Positions 9,176 to 17,741 of a stretch of DNA of 64,000 nucleotides are shown here, piece after piece. Location: positions 29,838 through 93,837 of the forward strand of contig NZ_JACZFS010000074.1 of the NCBI RefSeq assembly GCF_014904795.1. The letters are read 5' to 3'. Every line of letters begins with the position of its first letter. Position 1 is the first letter of the stretch. The position numbers and the translations under genes were made by a program. The stretch comes from Nisaea nitritireducens. Lineage in GTDB: Bacteria; Pseudomonadota; Alphaproteobacteria; Thalassobaculales; Thalassobaculaceae. The notes below the pieces were generated by a model that saw nothing but the letters and a program-made list of their open reading frames with translations, ran no database searches and was not told the origin of the DNA.

Positions 9176-9690
9176 CCGGCGACAGGATCTTCAACGTTCT
9201 TTTTCTCTGCACAGGCAATTCCGCCCGCAGCATCATGGCGGAAGCCATTCTGAACCGCGCCGGGGCCGGCCGGTTCCAGGCCTACAGCGCCGGCAGCACG
9301 CCGCGCGGTGAAATCCATTCCTATGCGGCGGACTTCCTGAGAAATCAGAATTACGCCCTCGATAGCCTGCGTTCCAAGAGCTGGGAGGAATTCTCAGCCC
9401 CCGGCGCGCCGGCGATGGATTTCGTCTTCACGGTCTGCGACGACGCCGCGAAGGAAACCTGCCCGGTCTGGCCGGGCCAGCCGATGACGGCCCATTGGGG
9501 CGTGCCTGATCCGGCGGCAGTGGAGGGCAGCGAGGCGGAAAAACGCTTTGCTTTCGCCGATACCTTCCGGATGCTGAACACCCGGATCGAAATTTTCGTC
9601 AACCTGCCGCTCCAGAGGCTCGACAAGCTCGCCCTGCAAAAGCGGCTGGACGATATCGCCGGCGCTACGAAGACGCCCGAAAACGCCTGA
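9172..9690 (+). CDS. arsC: arsenate reductase, low-molecular-weight phosphatase family
   Basis: A 172-residue enzyme of the LMW tyrosine phosphatase fold. The P-loop is CTGNSAR (Cys13 to Arg19), the CX5R anion-binding loop that attacks arsenate. A second Cys ([17 protein letters not shown], about residues 88-100) occupies the region where thioredoxin- or glutaredoxin-linked ArsC enzymes keep their resolving cysteines, and TAHWGVPDP supplies the conserved Asp-Pro acid loop. It reduces arsenate to arsenite for export by the ACR3 pump encoded next. The start overlaps the arsR stop by 4 bp, so translation is coupled. About 35 C-terminal residues beyond the minimal fold are helical; this length is usual in alphaproteobacterial relatives. 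Confidence 0.9.
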   Translation: MTGDRIFNVLFLCTGNSARSIMAEAILNRAGAGRFQAYSAGSTPRGEIHSYAADFLRNQNYALDSLRSKSWEEFSAPGAPAMDFVFTVCDDAAKETCPVWPGQPMTAHWGVPDPAAVEGSEAEKRFAFADTFRMLNTRIEIFVNLPLQRLDKLALQKRLDDIAGATKTPENA

Positions 9691-9716
9691 CGGCAACAAG
9701 AAGGACCCGACACCGC

Positions 9717-10787
9717 ATGAGTTCAGAAACAGTCGCTGCCCCGGGCGGCATCGGGTTCTTCGAAAAGTGGCTTTCCCTCTGGGTCGCGCTCTGCATTGCG
9801 GCGGGGGTGCTGCTCGGCAATCTCGCACCGGGCCTGTTCGCCGTACTGGCCGGGCTGGAATACGCCTCGGTCAATATCGTCGTCGCCGTGCTGATCTGGG
9901 CAATGGTCTACCCGATGATGGTGGCGGTCGATTTCGAGAGCCTGAAAAGCATCGGTGACCGGCCCAAGGGACTGGTCATCACCCTGGTGGTGAACTGGAT
10001 CGTCAAGCCTTTCACCATGGCCGCGCTGGGCATCCTCTTCTTCCGCTATCTGTACGACGGACTGATTTCAGCCGCCGATGCGGAGCAATATATCGCCGGG
10101 CTGATCCTGCTCGGCGCCGCGCCCTGCACGGCCATGGTCTTCGTCTGGTCCACCCTGACCAAGGGCGATCCGACCTACACGCTGGTCCAGGTTTCCATCA
10201 ACGACCTGATCATGATCATCGCCTTCGCGCCGATCTGCGGGCTGCTGCTCGGCGTGACGGAACTGACCGTGCCGTGGGAGACCCTGCTGCTCTCGGTCGT
10301 GCTCTATGTCGTCATCCCGCTCGGCGCCGGATATATGACCCGGCGCCACCTGACGGCAAAGGCCGCCAATCACGATGCGGGCGAGCAGATCGTCCATGAC
10401 TTCACCGCCCGGGTGAAACCCTTCTCCGTGCTCGGCCTGCTGGCGACCGTCGTCCTGCTGTTCGGCTTTCAGGGCCAGACCGTGCTGGAAAACCCGCTCA
10501 CGATCCTGCTGATCGCCATCCCCCTGATCCTGCAATCCTACGGCATCTTCGCCATCGCCTATGGCTGGGCGAAGGCCTGGAAAGTCCCGTTCAACGTTGC
10601 CGCGCCCTGCGCCATGATCGGCACCTCGAACTTCTTCGAACTCGCCGTTGCCGTCGCCATCAGCCTGTTCGGCCTCAATTCCGGTGCTGCGCTGGCCACC
10701 GTGGTCGGCGTGCTGGTCGAGGTGCCGGTGATGCTGTCGCTGGTCGCGTTTGCGAACCGGACGCGGGGTTGGTTTTCACAGGGATAA
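9717..10787 (+). CDS. acr3: ACR3-family arsenite efflux transporter
   Basis: A 356-residue membrane protein with about ten helices and the ACR3 hallmark cysteine in [15 protein letters not shown] (helix 4, about residue 138), which is essential for As(III) transport in characterised ACR3 proteins. A second family segment, [20 protein letters not shown], lies near residue 300 and holds the discontinuous helix-9 motif. It exports arsenite across the inner membrane using the proton gradient. It begins 26 bp after arsC in the arsR-arsC-acr3 operon. An alternative family name in databases is arsB, but the sequence is ACR3 rather than the 12-helix ArsB type. Confidence 0.94.
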   Translation: MSSETVAAPGGIGFFEKWLSLWVALCIAAGVLLGNLAPGLFAVLAGLEYASVNIVVAVLIWAMVYPMMVAVDFESLKSIGDRPKGLVITLVVNWIVKPFTMAALGILFFRYLYDGLISAADAEQYIAGLILLGAAPCTAMVFVWSTLTKGDPTYTLVQVSINDLIMIIAFAPICGLLLGVTELTVPWETLLLSVVLYVVIPLGAGYMTRRHLTAKAANHDAGEQIVHDFTARVKPFSVLGLLATVVLLFGFQGQTVLENPLTILLIAIPLILQSYGIFAIAYGWAKAWKVPFNVAAPCAMIGTSNFFELAVAVAISLFGLNSGAALATVVGVLVEVPVMLSLVAFANRTRGWFSQG

Positions 10788-10791
10788 ACAC

Positions 10792-11016
10792 ATGGCGCCA
10801 AGCAGCAGCCAACCGATCCTGGAATCGACCATCACCTGCCCGGAATGCGGTCACCGCGAGACGGAGCAAATGCCAACCGATGCATGCCAGTTCTTCTATG
10901 ACTGCAAGGGATGTGGCGCGCTCCTGAAACCCAAACGCGGCGATTGCTGCGTGTTTTGCTCCTACGGCACGGTCCCATGCCCGCCGATCCAGTCCGGGAC
11001 GGATTGCTACGGATAG
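10792..11016 (+). CDS. GDCCVxC-domain small cysteine protein
   Basis: A 74-residue protein with eight cysteines. It has an N-terminal zinc-ribbon-like pair (CPECGH, then CKGCG) and the signature GDCCVFC near residue 50, the motif that names the GDCCVxC family; some relatives carry selenocysteine there, but here all positions are TGC or TGT. The family often accompanies mercury and arsenic resistance genes, and its biochemical role is not established; thiol-based metalloid binding or redox is a guess. ATG at 10792 was taken, 4 bp after the acr3 stop; the frame is open earlier but inside acr3. It is the last gene of the ars operon. Confidence 0.85.
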   Translation: MAPSSSQPILESTITCPECGHRETEQMPTDACQFFYDCKGCGALLKPKRGDCCVFCSYGTVPCPPIQSGTDCYG

Positions 11017-11030
11017 TTGACCGTAAAAAA

Positions 11031-11059
11031 ACCCGGGCCGCCAAAATGGCGGCCCGGGT
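11031..11059 (-). terminator. intrinsic terminator of boxB
   Basis: Perfect 12-bp stem ACCCGGGCCGCC/GGCGGCCCGGGT with a 5-nt loop AAAAT. On the minus strand it is followed directly by seven T residues, a textbook Rho-independent terminator 38 bp after the boxB stop. On the plus strand there is no U-tract, though the hairpin may still help stop the ars transcript. Confidence 0.88.
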
Positions 11060-11096
11060 CAGCCCGAGTCTTCTAAGGGAGGAGTCCCGGGTAAAC

Positions 11097-12545
11097 TCAG
11101 TCGTGGATCTTCACATATTCGAAGTCGCCCGGCTTGTTGTCGATGCCGACACGCGGGGCGGAGATCCAGCCGGCGAACTTGCCAGGCTCGCTCACCGATG
11201 TCATCAGCGAGGCGATATAATCGCCGTCCCCGGTCGTCGGCAGGAACTCGTCCCGGCGCGCGCCCCATTCGGCATCGCTCAGGACCTGGCCCTGCGGCGT
11301 GGTGTGAACATCGCGGAACTCGCCGATATGGCGGTGGAAGGCAACGCTCGGCAAAGTGATCTCGAAATTGATCCCCGCTTTACTGATGATCCGGTTCCAG
11401 CGGTTGATGCCGCCCTGGCAATCCCGGACGTAATCGTCCCGCAGCCGCGAGTTAAGAGCGGACAGTGCAGGCTCCTCGACCAGCTTCAACTCGCCGCCGA
11501 CCAACTTCAACACCGGATAGGTGTCGTTGACCAGGCGATGATCGTCGTCGATCCGCTCTTCCTGGAAACGGCCCTTCAGACCTGAATTGTAGCCGTTGGC
11601 CGCATTGGTCGAGATCTCGGAGCCGAACAGGTCGAGGGACAGGGAGAAGTGCAGGTTCGCCTTCTTCTGCAGGGTCGGCAGGTCGATCACGCCGAGAGCG
11701 CGGACCTTCTCGATCTCGTACGGGTCCTCGATGCCGGCCGCGCGCATGGCCTCGCAGGTGCGCTGCACGGTGCGGCCGACGCCGGTCTCGCCGACGAACA
11801 TGTGGTGCGCTTCCTCGGTCAGCATGAAGCGGCAGGTCCGGGACAACGGGTCGAAGCCGGACTGGGCCAGGCTTTCGAGCTGCATCTTGCCGTCACGATC
11901 GGTGAAGAAGGTGAACATGAAGAAGGACAGCCAGTCCGGGGTCTCTTCGTTGAAGGCCCCCAGCATGCGCGGCTTGTCACCGTCACCGGAGCGGCGGTTC
12001 AGCAGCTCGCCAGCTTCCTCCCGGCCATCGCGGCCGAAATATTTCTGCAGCAGGTAGACCATGGCCCAGAGGTGCCGGCCTTCCTCGACATTCACCTGGA
12101 ACAGGTTGCGCATGTCGTAGAGAGATGGCGCCGTGGTGCCGAGGAAGCGCTGCTGCTCGACCGAAGCCGGCTCCGTGTCGCCCTGGATCACCACCAGCCG
12201 GCGCAGCATGGCGCGGTATTCGCCCGGGATCTCGTGCCAGACGTCCTCGCCTTTATGCTCACCGAAAGCGATCTTCCGGTTCTCGACCTGCGGCGCCAGA
12301 AGGATGCCCCAGCGATAGTCGGGCATCTTCACGTAGTCGAACTTGGCCCAGCCTTTGGGATCAACGCTGACAGCCGTCCGGAGATAGACATCGGAGGTCT
12401 GGAAGCCTTCCGGCCCCTGATCCATCCACCAGTCGATATAACCCGGATGCCATTGCTCCAGCGCCTTCAGAACCTTGCGGTCGCTGGAGAGGTTGATGTT
12501 GTTCGGGATCTTGGTGTCATAGCTGACGTTGAGAACTTCATTCAT
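11097..12545 (-). CDS. boxB: benzoyl-CoA 2,3-epoxidase subunit BoxB
   Basis: A 482-residue class I di-iron oxygenase that, with the reductase BoxA, adds one oxygen atom to benzoyl-CoA to give the 2,3-epoxide. The N-terminus (DTKIPNNINLSSDRKVLKAL) and the length match BoxB proteins. A di-iron ligand motif of the E-x-x-H type is visible in LTEEAHHMFVGE, about residue 235. It is transcribed after boxC with a 55-bp gap, and ends at a strong intrinsic terminator. BoxA and the benzoate-CoA ligase are not in the window, so they must lie elsewhere. The start ATG at 12545 matches the family N-terminus. Confidence 0.95.
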   Translation of the reverse strand: MNEVLNVSYDTKIPNNINLSSDRKVLKALEQWHPGYIDWWMDQGPEGFQTSDVYLRTAVSVDPKGWAKFDYVKMPDYRWGILLAPQVENRKIAFGEHKGEDVWHEIPGEYRAMLRRLVVIQGDTEPASVEQQRFLGTTAPSLYDMRNLFQVNVEEGRHLWAMVYLLQKYFGRDGREEAGELLNRRSGDGDKPRMLGAFNEETPDWLSFFMFTFFTDRDGKMQLESLAQSGFDPLSRTCRFMLTEEAHHMFVGETGVGRTVQRTCEAMRAAGIEDPYEIEKVRALGVIDLPTLQKKANLHFSLSLDLFGSEISTNAANGYNSGLKGRFQEERIDDDHRLVNDTYPVLKLVGGELKLVEEPALSALNSRLRDDYVRDCQGGINRWNRIISKAGINFEITLPSVAFHRHIGEFRDVHTTPQGQVLSDAEWGARRDEFLPTTGDGDYIASLMTSVSEPGKFAGWISAPRVGIDNKPGDFEYVKIHD

Positions 12546-12600
12546 GATCCGCGTCTCCTCAATGTTTCGGGTCTAGCCTCTTGATGAGGGTTTTGGGCGG

Positions 12601-14253
12601 TCAGACCCGCTTGATGTCGTATTCCGGCTGGCGGCCTGTGCCGTAACGGCCAAGCGCGCCGTCCGGGCCAACCGCGTTCGGGCGCTGGAAAATCCAGTTC
12701 TGCCAGGCGGTCAGGCGGCCGAAAATCTTGGTTTCCATGGTCTCAGGCCCGGCGAAACGCAGGTTCGCCTCCATGCCGGTAAGCGCATCGGGGGAGAAGC
12801 TGGAGCGTTCCTCAAGAAACATCCGGACCTCGTCCTCCCAGTCGATATCGTCGAAGATGAAGGTAACGAGGCCGAGCTCGTCCGCCCGCTCCGCATCCAG
12901 CGTCTCGCCGATCGAGGCTTCCGCTTTTGTCACGGCCTCGGGGGCGCCGAGGAACCGGGTTTGCAGACGGGTCAGATCGTTGCTCATCGGGAACGGGCCG
13001 AAATTGGCCGGGCCAAGCGCGATTTCGGCCGGCGGACGGTTATCGCCGTCAAGCTGGCCTTCCAGCATGTAGCTGCGGTCGGCGGCGAACAGCAGTTCGG
13101 CCAGCGATCCGGCAAAGCAGCTTCCCGGCTCGACCAGCGCCACCAGCGAACGCGACGTCACGTCAATCCGCTTCATGACGCGCTTCCAGTAAAGCGCGAT
13201 TTCGCGGGCCAGCCAGTGACCACGATTGGCCGCGATGAAGGCGTCATGCGCCAGCACCTTGGCGCCGTCTCCAGCGGTCTTCAGGATCAGGGTGCCGATT
13301 TCCAGCTCGTTGATCCGCAGATGCAGGATCGCGTCGTCCAGCTCGCGGCAGAGCTTCAGCATCCAGTAGTCGGCGCCGAGCGCGACCAGCGCATCGGTAT
13401 CCGCCGGTACGTCCTGCTCCGGGCCCTTGATGGTGATGGTCGCATTGCGCTCATCCCGGTCGATCTCGACCGTGACCAGATCGTACTGCATCAGATCGCC
13501 CTCGATCTTCCGCTCGATCGGCGGAAAAGCGATGCCTTTGGCGCCGGTCGGCCGGTCGGAACTTTCCGCCATTGCCGCCACCCGGGCCGCGACCACCTCG
13601 TCGAACTTCGAGTTCGGGGCGACTTCGTCGACCAGATCCCAGTCCGCGGCGCGCTGGCCCTTGATGCCTTCCTCGATGGCGCAGAACACATCCGCCCGGT
13701 CCCGCCGGACCTTGCGCTTGTCGGTGACCCGGGTCAGCCCGCCGGTGCCCGGCAGCACGGCCAGCAGCGGCGCTTCCGGCAAGGCAACGGAGGAAGAACC
13801 GTCATCGGTCAGGATGATGTGGTCGGTGGCGAGGGCAAGCTCATAGCCGCCGCCGGCGCATGCACCGGTCACCGCCGCCAGATATTTCTGGCCGGACTCG
13901 GCGCTCGCCTCTTCCATGTAATTACGTGTCTCGTTGGTGAATTTGCAGAAATTCACCTTATGGGCATGGGCGGCACCGGCGAGCATGCGGATATTCGCGC
14001 CGGCGCAGAACACCCGGTCCTTGGCCGACCGCAGCACAACGACCTTCACTTCCGGATGCTCGAACCGCAGCCGCTGGATTGCATCATAGAGCTCGATGTC
14101 GACCCCGAGATCGTAGGAATTGAGTTTCAGCTCGTAGCCCTCGAACAGGCCGCCTTTTTCGTCCACATCCATAACAAGGTCAGCACGGGCGCCGTCGAAC
14201 ACCAGTTTCCAGTGCTTGTAGCGGGACGGATCGGTCCGGAAATCGATCAACAT
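12601..14253 (-). CDS. boxC: benzoyl-CoA-dihydrodiol lyase BoxC
   Basis: A 550-residue member of the crotonase (enoyl-CoA hydratase) superfamily that opens the ring of 2,3-epoxybenzoyl-CoA hydrolytically, giving 3,4-dehydroadipyl-CoA semialdehyde and formate. Two crotonase-like halves are present: an oxyanion-hole region with VFCAGANIRML (about residue 80) and ACAGGGYELALATD (about 125) in the first, and ALVEPGSCFAGSLAELLFAAD (about 370) in the second. The start was set at ATG 14253, since the 32 upstream in-frame codons run into the operator region and GGGAG precedes this ATG. The formate released could feed the formate dehydrogenase encoded a few kb downstream. It is the promoter-proximal gene of boxCB. 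Confidence 0.95.
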   Translation of the reverse strand: MLIDFRTDPSRYKHWKLVFDGARADLVMDVDEKGGLFEGYELKLNSYDLGVDIELYDAIQRLRFEHPEVKVVVLRSAKDRVFCAGANIRMLAGAAHAHKVNFCKFTNETRNYMEEASAESGQKYLAAVTGACAGGGYELALATDHIILTDDGSSSVALPEAPLLAVLPGTGGLTRVTDKRKVRRDRADVFCAIEEGIKGQRAADWDLVDEVAPNSKFDEVVAARVAAMAESSDRPTGAKGIAFPPIERKIEGDLMQYDLVTVEIDRDERNATITIKGPEQDVPADTDALVALGADYWMLKLCRELDDAILHLRINELEIGTLILKTAGDGAKVLAHDAFIAANRGHWLAREIALYWKRVMKRIDVTSRSLVALVEPGSCFAGSLAELLFAADRSYMLEGQLDGDNRPPAEIALGPANFGPFPMSNDLTRLQTRFLGAPEAVTKAEASIGETLDAERADELGLVTFIFDDIDWEDEVRMFLEERSSFSPDALTGMEANLRFAGPETMETKIFGRLTAWQNWIFQRPNAVGPDGALGRYGTGRQPEYDIKRV

Positions 14254-14324
14254 TTTTGCGCATCTCCCATGAGGGCGCCACTCGCCGGGGCGCTCCGTCT
14301 TCTTCAAACGAAGGCGCACTATAA

Positions 14325-14361
14325 TGCAATCACGGAAATTGACATGCATTATTTTGCATGT
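14325..14361. promoter_or_regulatory. TGCA operator array upstream of boxC
   Basis: TGCA occurs at 14325, 14345 and 14355, spacings of 20 and 10 bp (two and one helical turns). The last two form a perfect inverted repeat ACATGCA/TGCATGT (14342-14348 and 14355-14361) with a 6-bp AT spacer. BzdR/BoxR regulators of benzoyl-CoA pathways are reported to bind repeats containing TGCA, so a BoxR-type site is likely; no boxR gene is in the window. Confidence 0.6.
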
Positions 14362-14396
14362 TCGGTGCTACGCATCTAGATCGTTGGTCGTCGTTT

Positions 14397-14440
14397 AAAA
14401 AACCCGGGCTGCGCCTTAAGCAACCTTCGAAGTGCGCCCA
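14397..14440 (-). terminator. possible terminator after the double-PAS chemoreceptor gene
   Basis: On the minus strand an imperfect GC-rich hairpin (GGGCGC pairing with GCGCaGCCC across a long loop) is followed by GGG and six T residues, just after the chemoreceptor stop at 14446. The stem is interrupted, so this is tentative. Confidence 0.35.
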
Positions 14441-14445
14441 GGCCC

Positions 14446-15927
14446 TCAGCGAGTCGCCGTTGTCGATTGCAGGAAGCTCGTGCACTCTTCCTTTAGCATC
14501 GCCCCCTGATCGGCAAGCGAAGAGACTGCCTTCAGGATCTCGGCAGACAAATCCCCCACCGAATACGACGCGGACTGGACTTCCGTGATATTGCGCGCGA
14601 CCTCCTCGGTTGCCGCACTCTGCTGCTCAATACCGGCTGCAGCAGCCGTGGCGATCTCATTGAGCTGTTCGATCGTCCGGGTGACCGAATGGTTGGCCTC
14701 CGCCGCGTCGGTGACAGCCGACTGGATCTGGGCAATCTGCCCGGAGATATCTTCCGTTGCACCAGCCGTCTGCGTCGCTAGGTTCTTCACCTCGTTCGCC
14801 ACGACCGCGAACCCTTTGCCGGCATCTCCTGCACGCGCTGCCTCGATGGTGGCATTGAGCGCCAGGAGATTGGTCTGCGCCGCAATAGCCTGGATCAGCG
14901 TGACTACCTCGCCAATCCGCTGCGCTGTGACGGAGAGCGTCTCCACCATCCCCGAGGATCGTTTCGACTCCTGAACCGACGTTTCCACCACCCGTGCGGC
15001 TTCCGCCATCTGGCGACTGACCTCCGCGATTGAAGAGTTAAGCTCTTCCGTCGCCGTGGCGACCGTGGCCGCCGTGCTATTGGCCGTCGATGCGGTTTCC
15101 GCCAACTGCCCCGCATTGCTACGCAGTTGAAACGAAGCACCCGCAACCTGCTCGACCACCTCGGAAACCCGGTCCGCCATCCGGACATTCTCTGTCACGA
15201 CCGACCAAGTGAGCATCGGCGCCTGATAGCCACCTTTCTCGTCAAGCAGCGGCGATATCATGAGATTCAGTTTTTCCTCGCCAAGCGAGATCACCGTCTG
15301 AAAAGGCAGGTTCGATGAATCGGACAGCAGTTTGCGCTGATGCTGTGGCGCCTTGTGGAAGATATCGATACTGGCCCCTTCCACCTCAGAGGCCGGGATC
15401 GGCAGAAGATGCTCGATCCGCTTCAGGGTCTGCTTGCTGGTGTCGTTGACGAAGGTGATCTCGAATGTCTCCTTGTCCGCGAGCATGACGTTGATCGGCA
15501 TCTTGTTCAGCATCTGAACCTGCTGGTTCAGCTTCCGCTCTGCCTCCACCCGGTCTGTGACAATGTACCAGGTCAGCATCGGGCCGACATAGGCGCCGCG
15601 TTCATCCAGGATCGCACTCACCTGAAGGTCGAGATATTCGCCGCTGATTGAAATCCGTGTCCGGTGCGGCAGGTTGGCCGGATTAGACAGGAAATTCCGT
15701 TGACTGTCCGGGGTCTTGTGAAAAATATCGATGCTCTTGCCGACAACTTCATCATGTTTGACCGGCAAAGCGTGCTCGATCCGCTTGAGCGCTTCCAAGG
15801 ATGCTTTGTTTGCATAGTCGATGACAAAATCCGGAAGCGCGCAGGTCATGACCGCCACGGGCATTTCATCAATCATTTTTCTGAGATTCGACGCCTGACT
15901 CTGGGCGCTATCGGCACGAACATACAT
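14446..15927 (-). CDS. cytoplasmic methyl-accepting chemotaxis protein with two PAS domains
   Basis: A 493-residue receptor lacking membrane helices. Two PAS-type domains in tandem (about residues 10-120 and 130-245) are clearly duplicated: both contain a SIDIFHK segment followed by NLP and a strand-rich end with PMLTW. A chemoreceptor signalling domain follows, with the invariant hairpin-tip sequence [20 protein letters not shown] (about 350) and [10 protein letters not shown], then QQSAATEE. Start: ATG at 15927 has GGGGGGA at good spacing, whereas the ATG nine codons upstream (15954) has none. The PAS pair suggests sensing of redox, energy state or a cytoplasmic metabolite. It lies immediately upstream of boxCB on the same strand, separated by the TGCA operator region; a link with aromatic metabolism is possible but unproven. 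Confidence 0.92.
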   Translation of the reverse strand: MYVRADSAQSQASNLRKMIDEMPVAVMTCALPDFVIDYANKASLEALKRIEHALPVKHDEVVGKSIDIFHKTPDSQRNFLSNPANLPHRTRISISGEYLDLQVSAILDERGAYVGPMLTWYIVTDRVEAERKLNQQVQMLNKMPINVMLADKETFEITFVNDTSKQTLKRIEHLLPIPASEVEGASIDIFHKAPQHQRKLLSDSSNLPFQTVISLGEEKLNLMISPLLDEKGGYQAPMLTWSVVTENVRMADRVSEVVEQVAGASFQLRSNAGQLAETASTANSTAATVATATEELNSSIAEVSRQMAEAARVVETSVQESKRSSGMVETLSVTAQRIGEVVTLIQAIAAQTNLLALNATIEAARAGDAGKGFAVVANEVKNLATQTAGATEDISGQIAQIQSAVTDAAEANHSVTRTIEQLNEIATAAAAGIEQQSAATEEVARNITEVQSASYSVGDLSAEILKAVSSLADQGAMLKEECTSFLQSTTATR

Positions 15928-16205
15928 GTCTCTATTCCCCCCGCTCGTAGACACATTGTTTTCTTGAGGAGAAATAGAATGAATTTTCTTAATAATTGCA
16001 ATAATTGATATATTTTTTCTACTGCACGTATATTTTTATGATTTAAAGCAAATTTTTTCTCATTTCGTTGATTTTGCTATTTGAAACTCGGTCTCTGGCG
16101 AATAGCCCGTGCCTCGGACCCACTCATTTCCACCCAGCGGATGTCAGCTTGCAAAGCAGAGCGCAACATCGCATTATTTGATGAATTCTACCGACACAAC
16201 ATCGA
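15928..16205. other. AT-rich intergenic region between divergent MCP and tupB genes
   Basis: 278 bp, strongly AT-rich between about 15955 and 16085, in contrast to the GC-rich genes on both sides. It must carry the divergent promoters for the chemoreceptor gene and tupBCA. No gene, tRNA or clear long repeat was found in it. Confidence 0.6.
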
Positions 16206-16934
16206 ATGTGGATAAAACGCATAATTATGCAGGATTTTGCAGAATCATTTTCGCTGGCCTTCCAGCTTATCTTTTCCGCTGACGCAGATCTCGCGGAGAT
16301 CGTGCTGCTGTCGCTGAAAGTGAGCCTGTCCGCGACCATGTGCGCCTGCATGATCGGCATGTCCCTTGGCGCCGCCATCGCCATCTTCCGTTTTCCGGGA
16401 CGCGGGGTGCTGCTGGTTCTGACCAATGCCTTGATGGGACTGCCGCCCGTGGTGGTCGGTCTGGCGATCTACATGCTGCTTTCGAACGCGGGGCCATTCG
16501 GCACATTCCAGCTGCTCTACTCGCCAACAGCCATGATCATTGCGCAGACGGTGTTGGTAACGCCGATCGCGACGGCGCTGACCCGGCAGGTGATCGCCGA
16601 TCTGCATACCGAATATGACGAGCAACTGCGCTCCCTCGCCCTCGGGCCGTTCGCCACTCTGACCACCCTGCTCTGGGATGGCCGGTTCTCCCTGATCACC
16701 GTGGCACTGGCCGGCTTCGGGCGGGCTGTCGCGGAAGTCGGGGCGGTGATCATTGTCGGCGGCAACATCAACCATGTGACCCGGGTGATGACGACCGCCA
16801 TCGCTCTGGAAACCTCGAAAGGCGACCTCGCCCTGGCCCTGGCGCTCGGCCTGATCCTGATCGGCATCTCGATCAGCGTGAATGCCGCCCTGATGGCCCT
16901 GAAAGGGACGGCGCGGCGGTTTGCCTATGAATAA
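16206..16934 (+). CDS. tupB: tungstate ABC transporter permease TupB
   Basis: A 242-residue inner-membrane permease of the molybdate/tungstate group, with about five to six hydrophobic helices. The cytoplasmic coupling loop EYDEQLRSLALGPFATLTTLLWDG near residue 137 contains the EAA-like sequence that docks to the ATPase, and the segment AGFGRAVAEVGAVIIVGGNI is highly typical of TupB. Two starts are possible: ATG at 16206 or, seven codons in, ATG at 16227 (MQDFAESF), which fits the family N-terminus better; neither has a good SD. The gene overlaps tupC by 8 bp. Tungstate rather than molybdate specificity is inferred from family resemblance and from the TupA partner. Confidence 0.9.
   Translation: MWIKRIIMQDFAESFSLAFQLIFSADADLAEIVLLSLKVSLSATMCACMIGMSLGAAIAIFRFPGRGVLLVLTNALMGLPPVVVGLAIYMLLSNAGPFGTFQLLYSPTAMIIAQTVLVTPIATALTRQVIADLHTEYDEQLRSLALGPFATLTTLLWDGRFSLITVALAGFGRAVAEVGAVIIVGGNINHVTRVMTTAIALETSKGDLALALALGLILIGISISVNAALMALKGTARRFAYE
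16219..16230. promoter_or_regulatory. 12-bp palindrome at the tupB start
   Basis: GCATAATTATGC, a perfect palindrome overlapping the second candidate tupB start codon (ATG 16227). It could be the operator for the tungstate-linked regulator encoded at 18592-19518. Only position and symmetry support this. Confidence 0.35.
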
Positions 16935-17706
16935 TATCCCGCAAAATGTCAGCCCGAATGCGAGCTTCGCAGTGACCAATCCGCTGCTGCCGCTGCGTGC
17001 GGAAGATCTCAGCTATGCACCGGACGGTCTTGCCCTGCTGGACAAGGTGAGCCTGCAGATCGCCGAAGGCGGCATCAGCATGATCCTCGGCCCGAACGGC
17101 GCCGGGAAAAGCATCCTGATGCGCATCCTGCACGGTCTGATCCCGGCGAGCGCCGGCACGGTGAGCTGGCGGGGACAGACCGCCAATCGAGAGATCCGCA
17201 AGCGCCAGGCCATGGTATTCCAGAAGCCGGTGCTGCTGCGCCGGTCTGTCACGGCCAATCTCGATCATGCCCTGAATGCGGCGGGCGTACCCCGCGCGGA
17301 CCGTAACCGCCGAGCGACCGAGGCCTTGAAGGAAGCGGGCATCGCGCATCTTGCGGCGCGCCCGGCCCGGGTGCTTTCCGGCGGCGAGCAGCAGCGCCTT
17401 GCTCTCGCCCGAGCCCTCAGCCTGCAGCCGGATGTGCTGTTTCTGGACGAGCCCACCGCCAGTCTCGATCCCGCCTCCACCGCCGCCATCGAGGCGCTGG
17501 TGCTGGCGGCGGAACGGCGCGGCTGCAAGATCGTCATGATCAGCCATGACATCCATCAGGCCCGGCGCCTCGCTTCCGAAATCATTTTCATGGACCGGGG
17601 CCGGATCGCAGAACAAAGCGCCGCCGCCGCTTTCTTTGAAGCCCCATCGAGCGCTGCCGCGCGCGATTACCTTGCCGGGCGGCTGCACCTGCCGAACGGC
17701 GCCTGA
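16927..17706 (+). CDS. tupC: tungstate ABC transporter ATP-binding protein TupC
   Basis: A 259-residue ATPase. Walker A is GPNGAGKS (about residue 56), the Q-loop follows in MVFQKPVLL, the ABC signature is LSGGEQQRLALARAL (about 150), Walker B is VLFLDEPTASLD, and the H-loop is MISHD. It powers uptake through TupB. The ATG at 16927 lies within the last codons of tupB (8-bp overlap), so the two are translationally coupled; a TTG two codons earlier is also in frame but less likely. There is no C-terminal TOBE domain, unlike ModC, which fits TupC proteins. Confidence 0.92.
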   Translation: MNNIPQNVSPNASFAVTNPLLPLRAEDLSYAPDGLALLDKVSLQIAEGGISMILGPNGAGKSILMRILHGLIPASAGTVSWRGQTANREIRKRQAMVFQKPVLLRRSVTANLDHALNAAGVPRADRNRRATEALKEAGIAHLAARPARVLSGGEQQRLALARALSLQPDVLFLDEPTASLDPASTAAIEALVLAAERRGCKIVMISHDIHQARRLASEIIFMDRGRIAEQSAAAAFFEAPSSAAARDYLAGRLHLPNGA

Positions 17707-17741
17707 CCAGACAAAACCACCGACCAATGGGAGCAAACGCA

